A stretch of DNA of 64,000 bases from Amnibacterium setariae (GCF_003581425.1 NZ_QXTG01000001.1:682001-746000), one strand, 5' to 3'. Shown: positions 1 to 8,023, counted from the stretch's first letter. Program-made: numbers and translations. Notes: generated by a model not told the origin, from the sequence alone.

Positions 1-272
1 CCCCGTCGCTCCGCTTCCTCGAGGGCGTCGTCTCCCTCGTGCCCCACGTGCAGACGCACGGCGGCCCGGTGCGGGTCACGATCCGCCGCCTCGGCGAGCC
101 GGCGCAGTTCGACCCCGAGCTCCTCGGCGAGCTGAAGGCGACGGGCGTGCTGCCCGGTGCCACCGCGACCGCGTCGCCGACGGCGCGCGGCGTCCGCCTC
201 GAGGTCGACGGCTTCGAGGACGCGCTCGACCTCCCCGCCGAGGTCGCGGTGCACGTCTTCGTCCAGCGCTGA
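1..272 (+). CDS. DtxR/IdeR/MntR-type metal-dependent regulator, C-terminal fragment
   Basis: Only the last about 90 codons are inside the window; the frame is open to the left edge. The piece begins in helical dimerisation-domain sequence (RFLEGVVSLVPHV) and continues into a small beta-rich domain (GPVRVTIRRLGEPAQFDPELLGELKATG and on, residues grouped as RRL, ELL, GVLPG) that resembles the FeoA/SH3-like domain closing DtxR-family repressors. These proteins are cytoplasmic and repress iron or manganese uptake genes when loaded with metal. Which metal it senses cannot be told because the DNA-binding and ligand residues lie outside the window. A weak hairpin follows the stop codon. Family assignment is moderately secure; subfamily is open. 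Confidence 0.62.
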   Translation, partial: PSLRFLEGVVSLVPHVQTHGGPVRVTIRRLGEPAQFDPELLGELKATGVLPGATATASPTARGVRLEVDGFEDALDLPAEVAVHVFVQR

Positions 273-309
273 CCGCGCCGCGCCGACGCCTCCGTCTCGA
301 GGAGGAGAT

Positions 310-330
310 CCTTCGATCTGAAGTCGAAGG
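310..330. terminator. short hairpin after the DtxR-type gene
   Basis: CCTTCGA, a 7-nt loop, then TCGAAGG: a perfect 7-bp stem about 40 bases after the regulator stop codon, followed by TCTTCCC. It could end the regulator transcript, but there is no T-run and the stem is short. Confidence 0.35.
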
Positions 331-465
331 TCTTCCCGCGCGTCGCGCCGGTCGATCGTGAGCGCTTCGTTACCGTTCCTCTGATTCCGGGGGCACTCGC
401 TCCCGGGCCGAGCGGTGCAGGGGGTGCGCGTGGGCGGGACGCCGGGGCTGGACGAGCCGAGATCG

Positions 466-1248
466 ATGCGACGCGCGGCGAGCCGCTCGCCGCGCACGGA
501 CGGCCGACCGGACGGCAGGGGCGCTCGCCGCGCTCCGGCCCCGACGACGGCAGCGCCCGCCGCAGCGGCACGGCCGATGCGCCGCTCCCGGTCGAGGATC
601 GTGCTCTCGGCGCTCGTCATGACCTTCGCCGCCGGCCTCGTGGCGACGCTCGCCCTGCCCTCGTACGCGACGAACCCGAACCGCACGAGCGAGACCGATC
701 TCGTCTCCGGCCGCCAGCTCGCGAAGCAGAGCGGCGACCAGGAGTTCGTCGCGGGCAAGGACGTCGTCGCGGCCGAGCTCGACCGCGACACCTTCAAGGC
801 GACGTCGTCCGCGACGCTGCTGCGCCGCGCCTACGCGACCCAGTTCGCGTCCTACACCGGCCCGAGCGCCGCCGACTTCCTGAAGAACCCGGCGCACCCG
901 GCCTTCAGCCTCGACGCGGTCTTCAGCACCGCGCTGCAGTACCGCGGCGTGCCCTACGTCTTCGGCGGCGCGGACCCGAGCGGCTTCGACTGCTCCGGCT
1001 TCATCATGTTCGTCTACGCCCAGTACGGCGTGAGCCTGCCGCACTCCGTGCACGCGCAGGATCAGATCGGCACGCACATCGCCCCGGCGGACGCGCAGAT
1101 CGGCGACGTCGTCGTGTTCAACGACGACTCGCACGACGGCTTCTACGCCGGCAACGGCATGATCCTGCACGCGCCGTACCCCGGCGCCCGGGTCCGCGTG
1201 CAGAAGCTGTGGACGAGCGACGTCCACTTCGTCCGCTTCGGCATCTGA
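466..1248 (+). CDS. secreted NlpC/P60 (C40) cell-wall peptidase
   Basis: Predicted exported peptidoglycan hydrolase that cuts gamma-D-glutamyl-diamino-acid links in stem peptides. A basic start (MRRSRSR) leads into a hydrophobic stretch (IVLSALVMTFAAGLVATLAL) and an AxA-like site near PSYA, a signal peptide. The C-terminal catalytic domain shows YRGVPYVFGGADPSG followed by FDCSGF (nucleophile Cys), GDVVVF, the HDGFYAG His and a final HAPYPG His. The linker between is polar and has no binding repeats. ATG 466 is used; ATG 577 would leave just the signal peptide and mature part (223 aa), and no clear Shine-Dalgarno decides between them. It is monocistronic, with a hairpin directly downstream. 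Catalytic assignment is strong, substrate bond is inferred from the family. Confidence 0.88.
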   Translation: MRRAASRSPRTDGRPDGRGARRAPAPTTAAPAAAARPMRRSRSRIVLSALVMTFAAGLVATLALPSYATNPNRTSETDLVSGRQLAKQSGDQEFVAGKDVVAAELDRDTFKATSSATLLRRAYATQFASYTGPSAADFLKNPAHPAFSLDAVFSTALQYRGVPYVFGGADPSGFDCSGFIMFVYAQYGVSLPHSVHAQDQIGTHIAPADAQIGDVVVFNDDSHDGFYAGNGMILHAPYPGARVRVQKLWTSDVHFVRFGI

Positions 1249-1257
1249 GCGCCGCGT

Positions 1258-1286
1258 GTGAACGGACCGTTACGGTCCGGTTCCAC
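1258..1286. terminator. hairpin downstream of the NlpC/P60 gene
   Basis: GTGAACGGACCG, loop TTA, then CGGTCC G GTTCCAC pair with one bulged base, 10 bases after the stop codon. No T-run; likely the 3' end of the peptidase transcript. Confidence 0.45.
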
Positions 1287-1470
1287 TTGCCGTTCGGCGC
1301 ACGCCTCCCTGCCGTCGTCCCTTAGCCTGGCGCTCGAAGCCCAGGCGGAGGGATCCGAAGATGGACGAGCGCAGGTACGGACGGTCCACGTCCGCCGGCC
1401 TGCCGCCGGTCCGCTCCCGCAGCGTCGACCACCATCGGCGCGTCTCACCGTCAGCGGTGCGCGAGGAACA

Positions 1471-1500
1471 GGGTGTCGTCCGTCGGACGGCGCCCTTTTT
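1471..1500 (+). terminator. intrinsic terminator within the leader of the HNH gene
   Basis: An 11-bp RNA stem (GGGTGTCGTCC with GGACGGCGCCC, two G-U pairs, 3-nt loop) is followed at once by TTTTT, a textbook intrinsic terminator and one of the few with a real T-run here. It sits 113 bases before the HNH start and about 140 bases after a possible -10 box (TAGCCT, 1323-1328). It therefore either ends a short RNA or attenuates the HNH/nucleoside hydrolase operon. The 365-base gap 1249-1613 holds no other supportable gene. Confidence 0.6.
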
Positions 1501-1613
1501 CGTCCCCGGGCGGCTCCCGCCCGGCCCGCGCACCGGAGCCCGCCGCGCCCGCGGCGGACCCGGCCCCGTTCGAACCCCTGCAAGCCGTGCAGGCCGCTTC
1601 GAGAGGAACGCCC

Positions 1614-2111
1614 ATGCGCACCCTGGTCCTCAACGCCGGATACGAGCCGCTCGCGGTGGTGTCCTTCAAACGGGCGCTCGTGCTCGTGCTGAACGGGAAG
1701 GCGACCGTCGTCTCGGCCGATGAGTCGCACCCGGTCTTCGCGACCTCCGGCTCCTGGGAGCGGCCGAGCGTCATCATCCTGACCCGCTACGTTCGGATGC
1801 CGGGCCTGAAGCGCGTGCCGGTCACGCGCCGGGGCGTGCTGCGTCGGGACGAGTTCCGCTGCTGCTACTGCGGCAAGTCGGCGACCACCATCGACCACGT
1901 GCTGCCCCGGTCCCGGGGAGGCGCGGACAGCTGGGAGAACCTGGCCGCCTGCTGCCTCGCCTGCAACAACACGAAGGGCGACCGGACGCCCGCGGAGATG
2001 GGATGGACCTTGAGGACGACGCCGAAGATGCCGCACGGCACGACCTGGCTGGTGCGGGGCGTGGAGCGCCCGCAGCCCGAGTGGCACGAGTACCTGGCGA
2101 CCGCCGCGTGA
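1614..2111 (+). CDS. HNH endonuclease-domain protein
   Basis: 165-aa cytoplasmic protein. The N-terminus (MRTLVLNAGYEPLAVVSFKRA) and middle RRGVLRRDEF are typical of the conserved actinobacterial small HNH proteins. The HNH core has two zinc-type pairs (CCYCG and CLAC) around the catalytic IDHVLPRSRGG (D-H) and a closing NNTKGDRTP (N). A GAGAGGA ribosome-binding site lies 6 bases before ATG. The stop codon overlaps the GTG of the nucleoside hydrolase (GTGA), so the two are translationally coupled. The biological target of this family is not established; it is a housekeeping-looking gene rather than a restriction or homing enzyme. Confidence 0.88.
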   Translation: MRTLVLNAGYEPLAVVSFKRALVLVLNGKATVVSADESHPVFATSGSWERPSVIILTRYVRMPGLKRVPVTRRGVLRRDEFRCCYCGKSATTIDHVLPRSRGGADSWENLAACCLACNNTKGDRTPAEMGWTLRTTPKMPHGTTWLVRGVERPQPEWHEYLATAA

Positions 2112-3055
2112 GCGGGGCGCCCTGGTACCTCGACTGCGACACCGGCATCGACGACGCGCTCACGCTCGGTCTGCTGGTCGCGCAGGGGGCCGACCTCAAG
2201 GGGATCGGCAGCGTGAGCGGGAACCTGTCCGCCGCGGGCGGCGCCCGGAACACGCTCGACCTCCTCGCGCTGATGGGCCGGCCCGACGTGCCGGTCGCGG
2301 TCGGTGCGCACGACCCGATCGACGGGCTGTTCGCCGGCGGCGCGGACTTCGTGCACGGCGCGAACGGCATCGGCGGGGTCGAGCTGCCGCACGTCGGCGA
2401 GCCCGTCGCGGAGTCCGCCGCCGAGATGCTGGTGCGGCTCGCGCACGCGCACCCGGGCGCGCTCCGCGTGCTCGCGGTCGGCCCGCTGACGAACCTGGCG
2501 CTCGCGCTCCGGCTCGAGCCGGCCCTGCCGTCGCTCGTCGCCGACGTGGTGGTCATGGGCGGCGCCGCACGGGTGCCCGGCAACGTGACGGCCGTCGCCG
2601 AGGCGAACATCATCAACGACCCGGTCGCCGCGCAGGCCGTCTTCGACGCCGCATGGCCGGTGACCATGGTCGGGCTCGACGTGACGATGGAGGCGCGGTT
2701 CGAGGACAACCACCGCTCCGACCTCGCGTCGGGCGGGGCCTCCGCCCGCGCGCTCGCGGCGATGCTCGGCGTGTACTTCGACTACTACGCGCCGATCTTC
2801 GGCCGCCCGTCCTGCGCCCTGCACGACCCGCTCGCCGCCGCGATCGCCCTCGGGCTCGTCACGCCGACGCTCGCACCGGTCGTGCCGATCGAGGTCGACG
2901 CGACCGACGGGCCGGGCCGCGGGCAGACGCTCGTCGACCTGCGCAGCCGCTTCATCGGCTACCCGCCGCAGCCCGGCACCCGGCACCGGGTCGTGCTCGA
3001 CCTGCCGGAGGGGTTCGGCGACGTGCTGGCGGAGGAGCTGCTCCGCCTGCCGTGA
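2108..3055 (+). CDS. inosine/uridine-preferring nucleoside hydrolase family protein
   Basis: 315-aa cytoplasmic hydrolase that would split the N-glycosidic bond of ribonucleosides to give base and ribose, for nucleoside salvage. The family's calcium-binding signature is at the N-terminus (DCDTGIDDA, about residues 8-16), followed by GSVSGNLSAAGGARNT, AVGPLTNLALAL, the MGGAA strand and the late LHDPLAAAIAL motif with the final metal Asp. Start is the GTG overlapping the HNH stop codon. Family membership is clear; substrate (purine, pyrimidine or queuine-type nucleosides) cannot be read from sequence. Its stop is 25 bases from the stop of the convergent GAF gene. Confidence 0.9.
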   Translation: MSGAPWYLDCDTGIDDALTLGLLVAQGADLKGIGSVSGNLSAAGGARNTLDLLALMGRPDVPVAVGAHDPIDGLFAGGADFVHGANGIGGVELPHVGEPVAESAAEMLVRLAHAHPGALRVLAVGPLTNLALALRLEPALPSLVADVVVMGGAARVPGNVTAVAEANIINDPVAAQAVFDAAWPVTMVGLDVTMEARFEDNHRSDLASGGASARALAAMLGVYFDYYAPIFGRPSCALHDPLAAAIALGLVTPTLAPVVPIEVDATDGPGRGQTLVDLRSRFIGYPPQPGTRHRVVLDLPEGFGDVLAEELLRLP

Positions 3056-3080
3056 TGCCGGGGCGGGCCCGGCGGCCGGC

Positions 3081-4103
3081 TCAGGCCGCCGAGGCCCGCT
3101 GCAGCTCCCAGAGGGAGCGCTGCAGCGCGATCGCGAGGTCGCGGAGCACGACGAGGTCGGCGTCGTCGACGTCGCGGGGCTCGGCGTCGAAGACGCAGAG
3201 CGAGCCGAGCGGGGCGCCGTCCTCCGACTCGATGCGGTAGCCCGCCCAGAAGCGGATGTCGCCGCTGCGGACGTCCGGGTAGCCCTCGAACCGGAGGTCC
3301 TGGGACGCGTCGCCGACGATCACGCCGCCGTAGGTGCGGATCGTGCGGTTGCAGAGCGTCTGGCCGCGCTTGATCACCTTGTTCGGGAACCCGGCGGTTA
3401 CGCCGTACCGGGCGTGGTCCGCGTCGATGATGCTGAGGGCGGCGGAGGACGTGCCGTAGCGCTCGCGCGCCTCGTCGACGAACTGCTGGAACCGCGCGAC
3501 CCAGAGGCCGTCGCGCGGCGGGAGCAGATCGACGGCGTCGAGCCGGAGGTCCTCGTCGTAGTGGTCGTCGGGCAGGAAGCCGACCATCGGGTCGATCAGC
3601 CCGGACGCGGTCGCCGCGGCGACCGCTGCGCCCCATGCCGAAGCGGCGTCCTCCGGGGCGTCCTCGAGGCGGACGACCGGCGTGAGGGAGTCGACCGCGG
3701 TCTCGAGCGCCTCCGCGATCTCGTCGACGCGGCGCGGGTCCAGGCCGGCCGCCATGGCGGGCGGCACGACGACGACGACCGACGAGCCGGCGACGAGACG
3801 GCCTCGGAGCTGCTCGAGCAGGAGCCCGACGCCCTCCGCCGTCGCGGCGACCGAACGGCGCCAGCGGTCGGGGTCGATGAGCACGGCGACGGCGTCGATG
3901 CGCTCGAGGTCGCGGCCGGGCAGCAGGGCGCCGGCGGCGGCGTCCGCGAGCGGCGCCGCGGGCAGCACCTCGACGTCGACGCCGTGGCCGGTCCGCTCCG
4001 CGAGGCTGCGGGCGACCTCGGTCGAGAGCGCCTCGTTGAGGACGGACCCGTCGCCGACGAGCACCACGCGGTACGGGCGGGGACCCGAGGCGGAGGACTT
4101 CAT
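3081..4103 (-). CDS. pseudo-SGNH plus GAF two-domain protein, paralogue 1
   Basis: 340-aa soluble protein. Residues about 8-160 resemble an SGNH/GDSL esterase fold: a first strand ending VVLVGDG where the catalytic Ser of GDS would be, a later AVLIDPD and VVVVVPP. The esterase catalytic residues are not evident. Residues about 185-335 form a GAF domain with LCNRTI, GVIVGDASQDLRFEGYPDV, IRFWAGYRI and LGSLCVFDAEPRD. There is no kinase, cyclase, phosphatase or HTH output. ATG 4103 is chosen because AGGAG lies 7 bases upstream; ATG 4160 has no such site. A paralogue with the same architecture is at 55,243-56,388. It may be a sensor acting on a partner, but its function is unknown. Confidence 0.75.
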   Translation of the reverse strand: MKSSASGPRPYRVVLVGDGSVLNEALSTEVARSLAERTGHGVDVEVLPAAPLADAAAGALLPGRDLERIDAVAVLIDPDRWRRSVAATAEGVGLLLEQLRGRLVAGSSVVVVVPPAMAAGLDPRRVDEIAEALETAVDSLTPVVRLEDAPEDAASAWGAAVAAATASGLIDPMVGFLPDDHYDEDLRLDAVDLLPPRDGLWVARFQQFVDEARERYGTSSAALSIIDADHARYGVTAGFPNKVIKRGQTLCNRTIRTYGGVIVGDASQDLRFEGYPDVRSGDIRFWAGYRIESEDGAPLGSLCVFDAEPRDVDDADLVVLRDLAIALQRSLWELQRASAA

Positions 4104-4378
4104 CGAGCGGCTCCTGTCGGAGAGGGTGGTGCGGACGGAGGAGATCGGCAGGACGGTCACGTCGTCGCTTTCGTGAGCGGGAGTTCGGGGCCGTCATCCG
4201 TGCCGGGGCGCGAGGCGGCGGTGTGCGGTGCTGTGGAGGATCGTCATCCCCAGTGCAGGTGCCAGTGAAAACGCTATTGACCCACCACTGTGCCCGGCAC
4301 CCGCCACTCCGGGGGTATTGCTGAGAGTAGGCCGGGACGGCTGCGCCTGGATACGACGATGCGTGCAGTTGCGTACTG

Positions 4379-5065
4379 TCAATCGTGCAGGGTGGTGGAA
4401 CGGGCTCCGTCGTCGGGTCCGCGCTCCGCGGCCGGCAGGTCGCCCACGAGCGCGCGCACCGTGCGCTCGAGCAGGTCCTCCTCGGCCGACGCCCGCCCTG
4501 GCTGCGCGAACGCGGCGGCGAGGCGAGGGTGCGTGGCCGCCGCGGCCTGCAGGGCGGCGATCGTGCGGGGCGACGGCTCGATCGCGGATCGTGCGAACAG
4601 GCTCGCGACGCCCGTGAGCAGCGCCAGGGTCTCGAGGTGCTGCGCGCCGCCGCCCGGCGTCCCGTCGAGCATCCCGAGGCCGGCGTCGAGGACTTCGATC
4701 GCGACGGGGCCCGGGCGCAGCGTCGGAAGCAGGTCGATGAGCCACGGATGTCGTCGCAGCACGGCGACCTGCGCCCGCGCGAGCGCGACCAGGTCGGCCG
4801 ACCGGTCGCCGGTCGGCGACGGGACTGAAAGGGCCTCGAGCGCTCGGTCCGCGGCGGACTCGACGAGCTCCTCGTGCGTGGCGACGTAGCGGTACAGCGC
4901 CGCGGGAGCGAGACCGACCGTGCGCGCCGTCGCCCGCAGGGTCAGCGCCGGCGTCCCGCCGGCGTCCGCGAGCGCCACGGCCGCGTCGACGATCTCCGTC
5001 CTCGACCGCGACGGCCGGGGGCCGCGGGTCCCTCGGCGCTCCGCCCCCGGGCTGGCGTCATCCAT
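4379..5065 (-). CDS. TetR/AcrR-family transcriptional regulator
   Basis: 228-aa one-component repressor. The N-terminal HTH spans about residues 20-65: RSRTEIVDAAVALADAGG, LTLRATARTVGLAPAALYRYVATHEEL, with the usual LYRY recognition-helix end. The C-terminal about 150 residues are helical, Ala/Leu-rich and lie in the ligand-binding position. It is divergent from an alpha/beta hydrolase 45 bases away, and an imperfect dyad lies between the two starts (5078-5100), so it probably represses itself and the hydrolase. A TATGCT -10 box 6-7 bases before its ATG suggests a leaderless transcript. The ligand is unknown. Confidence 0.88.
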   Translation of the reverse strand: MDDASPGAERRGTRGPRPSRSRTEIVDAAVALADAGGTPALTLRATARTVGLAPAALYRYVATHEELVESAADRALEALSVPSPTGDRSADLVALARAQVAVLRRHPWLIDLLPTLRPGPVAIEVLDAGLGMLDGTPGGGAQHLETLALLTGVASLFARSAIEPSPRTIAALQAAAATHPRLAAAFAQPGRASAEEDLLERTVRALVGDLPAAERGPDDGARSTTLHD

Positions 5066-5077
5066 CGCTGCAGCATA

Positions 5078-5100
5078 AACTGCGAACCCTGTTCACGGTT
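5078..5100. promoter_or_regulatory. probable TetR operator between the TetR gene and the hydrolase
   Basis: Inverted repeat AACTGCGAAC - CCT - GTTCACGGTT; 8 of 10 positions are symmetric, centred between divergent starts. Its spacing and position fit a TetR dimer site. It touches the -10 of the regulator (TATGCT on the minus strand, 5072-5077) and ends one base before the GGAGGAG ribosome site of the hydrolase. Confidence 0.55.
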
Positions 5101-5110
5101 GGAGGAGCGC

Positions 5111-5923
5111 ATGGAGGAGCGGTTCGTCGACGACGGCGCGGGCGGCGCCTTCCTGGTCCGGACCGAGGGGACCGGGCCGGGCGTCGTGGTCCTGCACGGC
5201 GGCGGGATCGACTCGCGCGAGTACGGACGGCTGGCCCGGGTCCTCGGCGAGCGCTGCACCGTGCACCGCTACGACCGGCGCGGGCGGGTCGGCGCGCCGC
5301 CCCTGCGCCCCGGGCACGACGTCGAGGTGGACGTCGACGACCTCGCGCGCATCCTCGAGGCCACCGGGGCGCGTCGCCTGCTCGCGCACAGTGGCGGCGC
5401 CTTCGTCGCGCTCCGCGCCGCGCTGCGGCTCCCGGTGGAGCGGCTCGCCCTCTACGACCCGGCCGTGTCCATCGACGGGTCGACGCCGACGGCGTGGTTC
5501 GAGCCCTTCCGTGCCGCCGTCGCTGCGGGCGACGTGCCGCGGGCGATGGCGCTCGCCGGCGAGGGCGCCGACCCGGACGCCGCGCTCGCGCGCCTGCCGA
5601 TGCCCGTCCGGATCGCGATCTGCCGCGTCCTGCTGCGGACGCCGGTGGGCCGGCGGATGGGCGAGGGGCTGCCCACCGCGGTGACCGAGGTCGGGCAGAT
5701 CATCGCCCACGACGGCCCCGCGAGCGCGTACGCGGGCGTGACGGCGGACTCCCTGCTGGTCGCCGGCGCCCGCAGCGCCGCCTCCTTCGGCCGCGTCTGC
5801 GACGCGCTCGCGGCCGCGATGCCCCGCGCGCGGTCGCTGCGGATCGCGGGCGCGGCGCACGAGGCGATCAACGTGGCGCGACCGGCGTTCGTCGCACCGT
5901 TCGCGGACTTCCTCGCCGCCTGA
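5111..5923 (+). CDS. alpha/beta-fold hydrolase
   Basis: 270-aa soluble hydrolase. Features in order: VVVLHGGGIDSREYG (oxyanion HG), the HRYDRRGRVGAPP loop, and the nucleophile elbow AHSGGAF with Ser94. The late AHEAIN probably supplies the catalytic His. GGAGGAG lies 3-4 bases before ATG. It is divergently transcribed from a TetR regulator with a dyad between them, so expression is likely inducible, as in detoxification pairs of this type. Substrate cannot be predicted: esterases, lactonases and dehalogenases share this fold. Confidence 0.85.
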   Translation: MEERFVDDGAGGAFLVRTEGTGPGVVVLHGGGIDSREYGRLARVLGERCTVHRYDRRGRVGAPPLRPGHDVEVDVDDLARILEATGARRLLAHSGGAFVALRAALRLPVERLALYDPAVSIDGSTPTAWFEPFRAAVAAGDVPRAMALAGEGADPDAALARLPMPVRIAICRVLLRTPVGRRMGEGLPTAVTEVGQIIAHDGPASAYAGVTADSLLVAGARSAASFGRVCDALAAAMPRARSLRIAGAAHEAINVARPAFVAPFADFLAA

Positions 5924-5929
5924 GGCGGA

Positions 5930-6802
5930 TCAGCCCGCGAGTCGAGCCCGGATCCTGCCGGCCCCGTCGATGAAGGCCGGCAGGTCCGGCTCGTGCGAGC
6001 GGGACTGGAGCAGGACCGTCGTCGCTCCGGCGGTCGCGAGGCTCCGCACGACCGCCTCGATCTCGTCGTCGCCGCCCGTCGCCGCGAAGCGGCGGTCGCC
6101 CTGCATGCCCCACGCGTCGAACTCGGGCTCCATCCGCGCCGCGCCGCCCGGACCGAAGTCCGTGAAGACGGAGACCACGACCTCGTGCGCGCCCTCGCGA
6201 CCCGCCGCCCGGCGCGCCGCCAGCGCGGCGTCCGCCGCCGCTCGCACGCGCTCCGGCGTCATGCCCGGCACGAGGACGGTCCCGTCGCCGACCGCGCCGG
6301 TCGCGGCGAGCGTCTTCGGGCCCTCCCCGGCGACGAGCACCGGGACGGCGTCCTGCGGCGGCCAGGCGAGGCGGACGCCGTCGAGCCGGACGTAGCGGCC
6401 CAGGGCCGTGACCTCCTCGCCGGCGAGCAGCCGCCGGAGCGCGGGCACGTACTCCTGCAGCAGCGTGAGCGGCGACGGGACGCGGGCGCCCGCCTGGCCC
6501 ATCCAGTCGAGCACGCCGTGCCCGACGCCGAAGCGCCCGCGGCCGGGGAACAGCCGCGCGATCGTCGCGATCTCCATCGCCGTGAGGGCGACGTTCCGCA
6601 GCGGCACGGGCAGGATGCCGACCCCGACCCGGAGGCGCTCGGTCGCCGCGAGCGCCGCGGTCATGGTCGCGATCCCGCTCTCCTTGAAGCAGTCCTCCCA
6701 GACCCACAGCTCGTCGAGGCCGGCCGCCTCCGCCCGCCGGGCCGCGTCGAGCAGCGCCTCGGGCGCGAACGTGGGCTGGAACACCGTCCCCAGTGACGTC
6801 AT
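5930..6802 (-). CDS. LLM-class flavin-dependent oxidoreductase (luciferase-like)
   Basis: 290-aa TIM-barrel enzyme of the bacterial luciferase-like superfamily, using FMN or F420. Characteristic pieces: AARRAEAAGLDELWVWED near the N-terminus, LRVGVGILPVPLRN, ATIARLFPGRGRFGVGHG, VLVAGEGPKTL and a C-terminal TTVLLQSR. Start is ATG 6802 (MTSLGTVFQPTF); an upstream ATG at 6853 would add 17 residues unlike the family. It ends 6 bases from the convergent hydrolase stop. The substrate and cofactor choice are not determinable. Confidence 0.86.
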   Translation of the reverse strand: MTSLGTVFQPTFAPEALLDAARRAEAAGLDELWVWEDCFKESGIATMTAALAATERLRVGVGILPVPLRNVALTAMEIATIARLFPGRGRFGVGHGVLDWMGQAGARVPSPLTLLQEYVPALRRLLAGEEVTALGRYVRLDGVRLAWPPQDAVPVLVAGEGPKTLAATGAVGDGTVLVPGMTPERVRAAADAALAARRAAGREGAHEVVVSVFTDFGPGGAARMEPEFDAWGMQGDRRFAATGGDDEIEAVVRSLATAGATTVLLQSRSHEPDLPAFIDGAGRIRARLAG

Positions 6803-6851
6803 GCGCTCATTCTGCGCGGCGCCCGGACATCCCGGGCGTATCGTCCCCGGC

Positions 6852-7079
6852 ATGCGCGGCGCACCGTGGGAGGGGCTGTTCTACGGCTTCGTCCTCCAGG
6901 CCGTCCTGGGCCTCGGGGCGCTCGTCTACGCCCTGCAGACGGACGACTTCCTCGCCCGCACCGTCGCCTGGACGCTCGTCGCGGTCGCCCTCGTGGCCGG
7001 TGCGCGCACCGTCCGCCGCGCGGCGCGGCAGCCCGACCGGCAGGACCGCCCCGTCGGCCGGTCGTGGTTCGGCGGCTGA
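6852..7079 (+). CDS. small two-helix membrane protein, function unknown
   Basis: 75 aa. Two hydrophobic segments are visible: about residues 8-27 (GLFYGFVLQAVLGLGALVYA) and 35-51 (RTVAWTLVAVALVAGAR), followed by a basic, polar tail (RRAARQPDRQDRPVGRSW), which predicts a cytoplasmic C-terminus. It is divergent from the LLM oxidoreductase with only 49 bases between starts. I do not recognise a family. Composition and codon use match neighbours, so a real gene is likely though small. Confidence 0.6.
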   Translation: MRGAPWEGLFYGFVLQAVLGLGALVYALQTDDFLARTVAWTLVAVALVAGARTVRRAARQPDRQDRPVGRSWFGG

Positions 7080-7106
7080 CCGACCCGCGCCGTCGGACCA
7101 GCGCCG

Positions 7107-7937
7107 TCAGACCAGCGCGCTCCCCGTCGCGACGCGGAGGAGGTCGAGCTTCGACGCGTCCTCCGACCCCGGCGCCGCGGTGTAGACCACGATGCGCAGG
7201 TCGCCGCCCGGGGCGGTCAGCACGTCGCAGTCGAGCTCGATCGGGCCGACCGGGGTGCGCGTCGCCGTCTTCCTGCTCGACCGGTGCTGCGCGACGTGCG
7301 CCTCGCCCCAGCGGCGGGCGAAGTCCGGCGACGCCGCTCGGAGGCGCGCGACGAGCGCGGCGAGCCGGCGGTCGTCCGGGTAGCGGCCCACGGCGTCGCG
7401 GAGGTCCGCGGCGAGGTCGCGGGCGAAGTCCTCCTCGTGCTGCTCGTCGAAGCGCATCCGGTCGTGGCCCTCCGTGAAGTGCTTCCACGCGACGTTGCGC
7501 TCGGCGGCCGGCACCTCGGCGGGGTCGCCGCCGATCGCCGCCCACAGCGGATTCCACCGCAGCAGGTCCCACGACGCCGACAGCACCGCCATCGGCACGT
7601 CGCCGAGCCGGTCCACGACCCGCTGCACGCCGGGCGGCACGTGGCGCGGCACGTCCCGCGGGCCGGGCACCGCCGCGCCGCCGACCCGGAACAGGTGGTC
7701 GCGCTCCGCCTCGGTGAGCCGGAGCGCCCGGGCGAGCGCGCCGAGCAGCTGCGGGGAGGGGTGCTGCGCCCGCCCCTGCTCGAGGCGGACGACGTACTCG
7801 ACGCTCACGCCGGCGAGTGCCGCGAGCTCCTCGCGCCGGAGGCCCGGCGCGCGCCGACCCGGCCCGGCGGGCAGCCCAGCCTCCTCCGGTCGCATGCGGT
7901 CCCGCCAGGCGCGCAGTACCGTCCCGAACTCGTCCAT
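7107..7937 (-). CDS. XRE-type HTH regulator with MmyB-like ligand domain
   Basis: 276-aa transcriptional regulator. The N-terminal HTH (residues about 8-75) contains RRAPGLRREELAALAGVS and VEYVVRLEQGRAQHPS. The rest is the PAS-like domain typical of MmyB/XRE regulators: AVLSASWDLLRWNPLWAAI, the NVAWKHFT block and LRIVVYTAAPGS near the end. These regulators commonly sit divergently to a short-chain dehydrogenase and repress it, exactly the arrangement here (SDR start 87 bases away, two dyads between). The ligand of the family is not well defined. Confidence 0.88.
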   Translation of the reverse strand: MDEFGTVLRAWRDRMRPEEAGLPAGPGRRAPGLRREELAALAGVSVEYVVRLEQGRAQHPSPQLLGALARALRLTEAERDHLFRVGGAAVPGPRDVPRHVPPGVQRVVDRLGDVPMAVLSASWDLLRWNPLWAAIGGDPAEVPAAERNVAWKHFTEGHDRMRFDEQHEEDFARDLAADLRDAVGRYPDDRRLAALVARLRAASPDFARRWGEAHVAQHRSSRKTATRTPVGPIELDCDVLTAPGGDLRIVVYTAAPGSEDASKLDLLRVATGSALV

Positions 7938-7948
7938 GCGCCCATCGT

Positions 7949-7996
7949 CCACCCCGGCGGTCGCGTCGGGGTGGTACCGGCAGTGCCTACGGTGCC
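7949..7996. promoter_or_regulatory. two overlapping dyads in the XRE/SDR divergent promoter
   Basis: CCACCCCG (7949-7956) and CGGGGTGG (7967-7974) form a perfect 8-bp dyad with 10-base spacer. GGTACCG (7973-7979) and CGGTGCC (7990-7996) form a second, 6 of 7 matching, also with 10-base spacer. The equal geometry suggests binding sites for a dimeric regulator, most simply the adjacent XRE protein. Confidence 0.45.
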
Positions 7997-8023
7997 GGGC
8001 GGCGGCGGCCGCAGGCTCGGGGC

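Noticed and set aside
273-465. ydaO-type or other cell-wall riboswitch before the NlpC/P60 gene
   Set aside because: Such elements are common before these genes, but none of the conserved ydaO blocks is visible.
1361-1723. Open frame of 120 codons starting at ATG 1361
   Set aside because: It crosses the T5 terminator and overlaps the HNH gene in another frame; composition is shadow-like.
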